Assembly: GCA_030141605.1 (NCBI GenBank)
Contig: JAQGDQ010000313.1
Span: forward strand, 126,001 to 190,000
Source: Tubiluchus corallicola
Taxonomy: Eukaryota; Priapulida; Priapulimorpha; Priapulimorphida; Tubiluchidae
Direction of reading: 5' to 3'
Length of the DNA stretch: 64,000 nucleotides
Within the stretch, counting starts at the first letter, position 1; every line of letters begins with the position of its first letter. The position numbers and the translations under genes are program-made. Shown here one piece after another: positions 60,201 through 64,000 of the stretch. The notes under the pieces were generated by a model. That model saw nothing but the letters and a program-made list of their open reading frames with translations, was not told the origin of the DNA and searched no databases.

Positions 60201-63134
60201 AGAAAAATACTTCCAGCATCCACAAATGACAAATAATAAATTCACTTAACAAAAAAAAATTATCTGAAAATTTCAGATTCATCATTTATTACAATGTTCA
60301 TTACATCAGATTCATTATATTACATTCTACATTATTTTACAATACATTAATGTTAGTTTTGAGCGAGTGAAGCAATACCGTTGGGATTCAGATCTCACAA
60401 CTTTTTCTGTTTTAGTCGTAGTTCTCGTTATCTTCCGGTGCTGCATGGAATCTTCCCTCTCTACCTTAGCCTTCTGATCGGAAAACATTTGTACTTTGCC
60501 AGCAACATCAACATTTGCAAGTGGCTTCACTGGCGTGGAATAAATATCGTGTTGTGGTGTGCCATGCAACTCGGTAGAGGAATATTGTTCAGTATACTCC
60601 TGGTTGGTATTGTTTGCGACACCGTTAAGCATGGCTAAAAATTACAAAAATAACCACAATATAATTATAACTCTTATATTCGTTGCAAACCAAGAAACAT
60701 GCAAAACTGCTCAGCTATATAAAAATACGTTGCAGTTGCAAAGATGCAAAAACTTTGGTCACATGTCCCAAGTCACTATACCGTTTTATTTCTAATTTTA
60801 TATTCAAACTTTTCTTCAACCTCAAAAAGCTCTTACATAGATCAAAAAGGGCCTTTGCCAATTCCTTTTATTTATTTTTACATGGAACTCCGGTGCTGTA
60901 GCAAAGACAGTAACGTTCGAAATGAGGTGCAAAATCAGCCTGGAAAGAGGTCCCTCGATCACCAATTGAAGTTCAGTTTCTTATGTTTTTAGCAAATGTA
61001 TTTTTAAAATGTTCAAATGATGTTCTACTTTTTTGAACAACATTACTGCATTTTATTTTTAATGTGTTTAATACGAATGAATATAATCCGCTAAATAAAT
61101 TTTTGGGATGAACTAAATTAAATGATAAAGATTTCCAATTTAGTCCACTAAATAAAATTTTGGGATGAACTGAATTAAATGGCAAAGATGTTCAATTTAT
61201 GCTGTTATTATGCTATTATTATCAAGATTCTGCTATTATGCAACTACATACCATGCCCCATCCTTTAAATCACGCATCATCAAGTAAAAAAATATTACAG
61301 TATATGAAGGAATTTAATACTTGGCATGGGAGGTGGCACAGGAATGCTGCCATTCATTAACGAGGAATCATTTACGCGAGATGATGACTCATACGTATAA
61401 CTTTCACTTTGCCTGGCTCGCTCTTCCAGTTTTCGCAGTGCTGCCTGGTGTACATCCTGCAAACCTGTGTACTTCTTCGGACTCAACGACCGCTGTAAAT
61501 GACAAACACATCAGACTGCAGTAGGTAATTTGCAAAAATTGTACAACTTTAATAATTATAAGAAACATTGCAATAGCAGCAATGAATGATTAACTGCAAA
61601 ATTTATTTGCGATAGGACAGCCATTCAATGACCTTCTTGGAAACTTTAATCCATGATTATTTTTACAATAAAGATTTAGATTTTTTTAAACCAATAGTTA
61701 CCACATTTCATACGTTTAATATTTGAAACTTACGTGTACCACCTATATGACCAAATATGTCTCAATTTAAAACTATGATTGCTCAATTCAGATATTAAAC
61801 TGCTACTGTGTGCTAACACAGTGAAAACCTACAGTTGAATAAGCAAAAAAGGTTTTCACCTTTTTCTATATTTAGACAAAATAATTCAGGAAAAACTGCA
61901 TTTAAAATATATAACTTTCTGGAAATTGTTTGGTGTTTGTGAAACATTTGCTACATTTACTTTTAATTTAGGTGAAGTTTTCTCTGGTCTTGGGGTCAAA
62001 GTCTCCTCCAGTTTCTCTCTCAACTCAGTAGATATGATCAGTTTCTTAGGAATCCTCGCCTCCTTTTTTGGAGCCACAGTGACAGGATTTGCAGGAGGTT
62101 TCTCCCATAGTTTTGAGTCAGGTGGCTGGATCTCAAATTGAGCAAACTGCGTGTCGCTGTCACGACTTTTGATCTGTGAATGACTGGAATCAATGACAGG
62201 CGATTCCACTTCACGACGTTGAGACTCCAATTCGCGATGATGTGCATCCCTGTCACGACGATCCAGTGTTACCTAGAATGACAACAGTGTCATTACATCA
62301 AATTCAAAACATATTCAAATGCTGCTACTCATAATTATGGGTGGTTTTACAAATCAGAAAAAGCAAAAAGTAATACTAAATTTAAGCACCTGTAATCCAC
62401 GCTCTACTTTATTTTGCTTTGTGCCCGCATCACTGGCCATAATGGACTGACCAGATACTTGCACACGCCTCTTTTGCTCCTCTTCTGCCAACCGCTGTTG
62501 CTCCTGACGTTGCTTAAAAGCTAAATAATTATCTCCACTTTCATTTTCCTCAATAGGAGGTGGCCAACGAACCTACAAAATGCAATAAAAAAAATTTACA
62601 TGTATATACGTTACGTAATTATTATTATACTGAACATATAATTATAATTATGCATTAATATTTTCCCAAAAAAAATCAACAACATAATAAGTTAAGTTAC
62701 AGAAAAACAAAAGTCACACAAACCTTCCCTATTCGGACTGTTTTTGCTCGTCCTTGCACATAAAACACATTACTTGGAGTAGTTGATTTCTTTGGCAACG
62801 GCGGCATTTTTGGTGGAGTTGGTGGTGATGGAGGACTCAACGTCTTCATATTCGTGGATAATGGAACTTTATTAGGAGTAGAGGAATTCTGTGGAATGAG
62901 ATCAGGTTCAGGAGGAAGAGGTTTGCTTGCTTTATTCAAAGAATTCAATGCTTGTGATTTGCGATACAACTCCTGTGACTGATTGACTGCTGGCATGTTA
63001 ACGTTGACTGACACTCCATTGCTGTAAGCAGATGTTTGCTTGAACTGTGCCTCTGGATGAGCGAAACTGACTCGCTGATTATTGGCAAATGTTCGCAGGA
63101 TAACAGGGGAGGTGGCTGTGTCAGTCGTAGTTAA
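47598..63134 (-). CDS. MYO15: Myosin XV-like unconventional myosin, C-terminal tail, 26 exons (5' part outside window)
   Basis: Exons: 63134-62724, 62572-62390, 62272-61961, 61492-61321, 60634-60379, 60070-59873, 59549-59293, 58883-58729, 58435-58300, 57715-57600, 57327-57212, 56874-56781, 56637-56587, 56396-56279, 55855-55506, 55304-55121, 54448-54323, 54095-53930, 53526-53396, 53266-53172, 52003-51829, 51489-51260, 50026-49962, 49451-49312, 48579-48446, 47825-47598. Phases agree throughout: 4,599 nt, 1,532 residues plus stop. Domain order (FERM-like, SH3, MyTH4, FERM) and the motif KTVRIGKVRWPPP identify myosin XV, an actin motor that carries cargo to the tips of stereocilia and filopodia in vertebrates and flies. 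Motor, IQ and first MyTH4 regions must lie to the right of 64000. Donor choice at exon 3 (GTAAAT at 61960) is the least certain. Confidence 0.9.
53172..55304 (-). CDS. Myosin XV tail exons 16-20: MyTH4 domain
   Basis: Exons 55304-55121, 54448-54323, 54095-53930, 53526-53396, 53266-53172. VMRFMGDYPLG, LVDEVYCQIIKQLTNN and CLRGWRLFSLLLLYFQCSD are the standard MyTH4 blocks (the f-M-G-d, E-x-Y-x-Q-l-x-K-Q-l-t-x-N and G-W-x-l-l motifs). RKTLKYGGRQNVPSPEEV ends the domain and leads into the FERM. MyTH4 domains of myosins bind microtubules or cargo together with the adjoining FERM. Confidence 0.9.
54231..54262. repeat. (TA)n dinucleotide repeat
   Basis: About 32 bases of TA in a myosin intron, directly visible. 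Confidence 0.9.
55506..56396 (-). CDS. Myosin XV tail exons 14-15: SH3 domain and Gln/His-rich insert
   Basis: Exons 56396-56279 and 55855-55506. YVRAISDYITKEPTLLSFRK and GDIIKVKYEG, then GWLYGNVDGRNGMFPVEYVE, contain the SH3 landmarks: A-x-x-D-Y, the L-S-F-x-x-G-D turn, G-W-L-x-G, and the G-x-F-P-x-x-Y-V end. The ALYDY motif is AISDY. Directly after the SH3 comes a long run of Gln with interspersed His and Tyr (about 55600-55720). It is encoded by mixed CAG/CAA codons, then a charged tail. The antisense Val/Leu/Ala-rich frames are shadows of this run. Confidence 0.85.
56587..58883 (-). CDS. Myosin XV tail exons 8-13: first FERM-like region
   Basis: Residues about 597-819 of the part in the window. 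WRLQIRKEVFSPAEKLDDPL matches the W-x-v-h-v-R-K-E-V-F-x-P block of myosin XV. ILQDAYSNTCIRATRDQI and VRSWPIYFCRLFPVTG match the following F2-like helices. HIHMLGVGHAAIHLVRRD begins an F3/PH-like lobe with FADIVEV as its counterpart strand. FFSHRAVQIKKMVDQY is the closing helix. The split codons at each junction restore these motifs, which supports the exon borders. Confidence 0.8.
59293..63134 (-). CDS. Myosin XV tail exons 1-7: proline-rich and disordered region
   Basis: About 596 residues, mostly low complexity. PPSPPTPPKMPPLPKK could bind SH3 domains. YVQGRAKTVRIGKV|RWPPP spans an exon junction and matches the conserved myosin XV insert. A charged helix rich in Gln/Glu/Arg follows (FKQRQEQQRLAEEEQKRR). 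Later exons carry Ser/Pro/Lys-rich sequence and a run of nine histidines near 59400-59430. Functional weight probably lies only in the RWPPP motif and the proline stretches. Confidence 0.75.
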
Positions 63135-64000
63135 CTAAAATAAAAGCAACCATTTATAAATACCATTATACAATATCACTACCACACTAATAAATTACGA
63201 TTCCTAGTAAAGGTTTCCACGCAAGTACTCAACTGAAAACATCCACTTCTGGATCCAGAATGAGTAACAAGATCCCTAAAACTTGGTTATGTTATTGCTA
63301 TTGTTGTTACATTTATCTTGAAGATATAGTTACGGAAATGTGTTGTCGGGCCAGATTAGGGTAACCTGCATGCTCTTTTTCTATGTTAACAGTGACTCAC
63401 TCCTTCTTTGTAGACCCAGACATCTTATTTGGACCTACACGTGGTGTGATAAGCCAGAAGACCTGGAGTGCCTGTATAAAAGCATGTAGAGGTCACTACA
63501 ACATGGATTTTCTGACACATGTGCTCCTCGGCCTAGTAGAAGTTCTGTTACTTAGTTTTTTGTGTAATTTGTCCCCCCTTTAATAATACTAATAATAAAA
63601 CCTGTTATAGTGTTATTCTAGTGTTCTATTTTGTCTGTGTTGGATGCTACAAAAGGTATAATTAATTATTTCCAAAAGTGGTTCATTAGAATCATTACGG
63701 TTCATCATGATTCATTAATTACAACAACACTTGTAGTTAAAAAAATCTCATTAGTAATTAGTTACATTAACGAACAACTGCAGGTGATGGATAATCGCAC
63801 TGCACGATTAAAAGGCTGCCAGACTACCCTGGAATTTCACCCACCGACTCCCGAGCCAAGTCGAATCAGACCAATATTATAGACCAATGCGCACCTTCCA
63901 GATACAGCCCTCAAATGTACCGATTAAATGGAAAACATGCATTAAGTTGATCTACCCTATACAGTGATACATTTTGTGGTTTCTTTCATTCTAAAGCTTC
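63135..64000. other. Intron of the myosin gene, right edge of the window
   Basis: A TTTATTTTAG acceptor ends this intron at 63135. Plus-strand reading frames at 63383-63583 and 63631-63882 show no family resemblance. The upstream exon with the rest of the myosin is outside the window. Confidence 0.6.

Noticed and set aside
63383-63882. Two plus-strand frames near the right edge
   Set aside because: They lie in the myosin intron, show no resemblance to known families and lack splice context.

Overview
This window is nuclear DNA from an animal. Genes are split into many short exons with GT/AG junctions. Introns and spacers are AT-rich and hold microsatellites, palindromic elements, tRNA-like fragments and decayed retroelements. 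The gene content (a full peptidylarginine deiminase, a myosin XV tail, a claudin-fold exon) and the absence of operons or bacterial signals suggest a non-vertebrate animal, perhaps a marine invertebrate deuterostome such as a tunicate. The species cannot be fixed from sequence alone.

Layout. Positions 1-600 carry a broken non-LTR retrotransposon fragment (+). A first exon of a claudin/calcium-channel-gamma-like membrane protein lies at 2680-3001 (-). A reverse-transcriptase relic lies at 5882-6205 (-). From 15394 down to 7157 (-) six exons join in one frame into an 804-residue model: N-terminal ankyrin repeats, a linker I do not recognise, a fascin-like beta-trefoil, and a C-terminal aerolysin-like module. 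Its introns hold a foldback-like minisatellite pair, a hairpin element, a long (ATT)n tract and an antisense gag relic.

From 31534 down to 20495 (-) sixteen coding exons give a complete 702-residue peptidylarginine deiminase (PAD). The catalytic Asp, His, Asp and Cys are all present. The first exon encodes a signal peptide, so the enzyme is predicted to be secreted, unlike the cytosolic/nuclear vertebrate PADs. Several ligands of one calcium site are replaced.

From 31551 to about 46900 I find no convincing gene, only simple repeats, SINE-like pieces, palindromes, a dispersed repeat, a small cysteine-rich reading frame and one possible exon. From 63134 down to 47598 (-) twenty-six exons encode the 1,532-residue C-terminal tail of a myosin XV-like unconventional myosin: proline-rich region, first FERM-like region, SH3, a Gln/His-rich insert, MyTH4 and FERM. 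The motor domain lies beyond the right edge.

All three multi-exon models are on the minus strand. For each, I checked exon phases across every junction, and the summed coding lengths (2,415, 2,109 and 4,599 nt) are multiples of three. I see no sign that the three genes work in one pathway. The most unusual points are the secreted PAD and the ankyrin/trefoil/aerolysin-like fusion.
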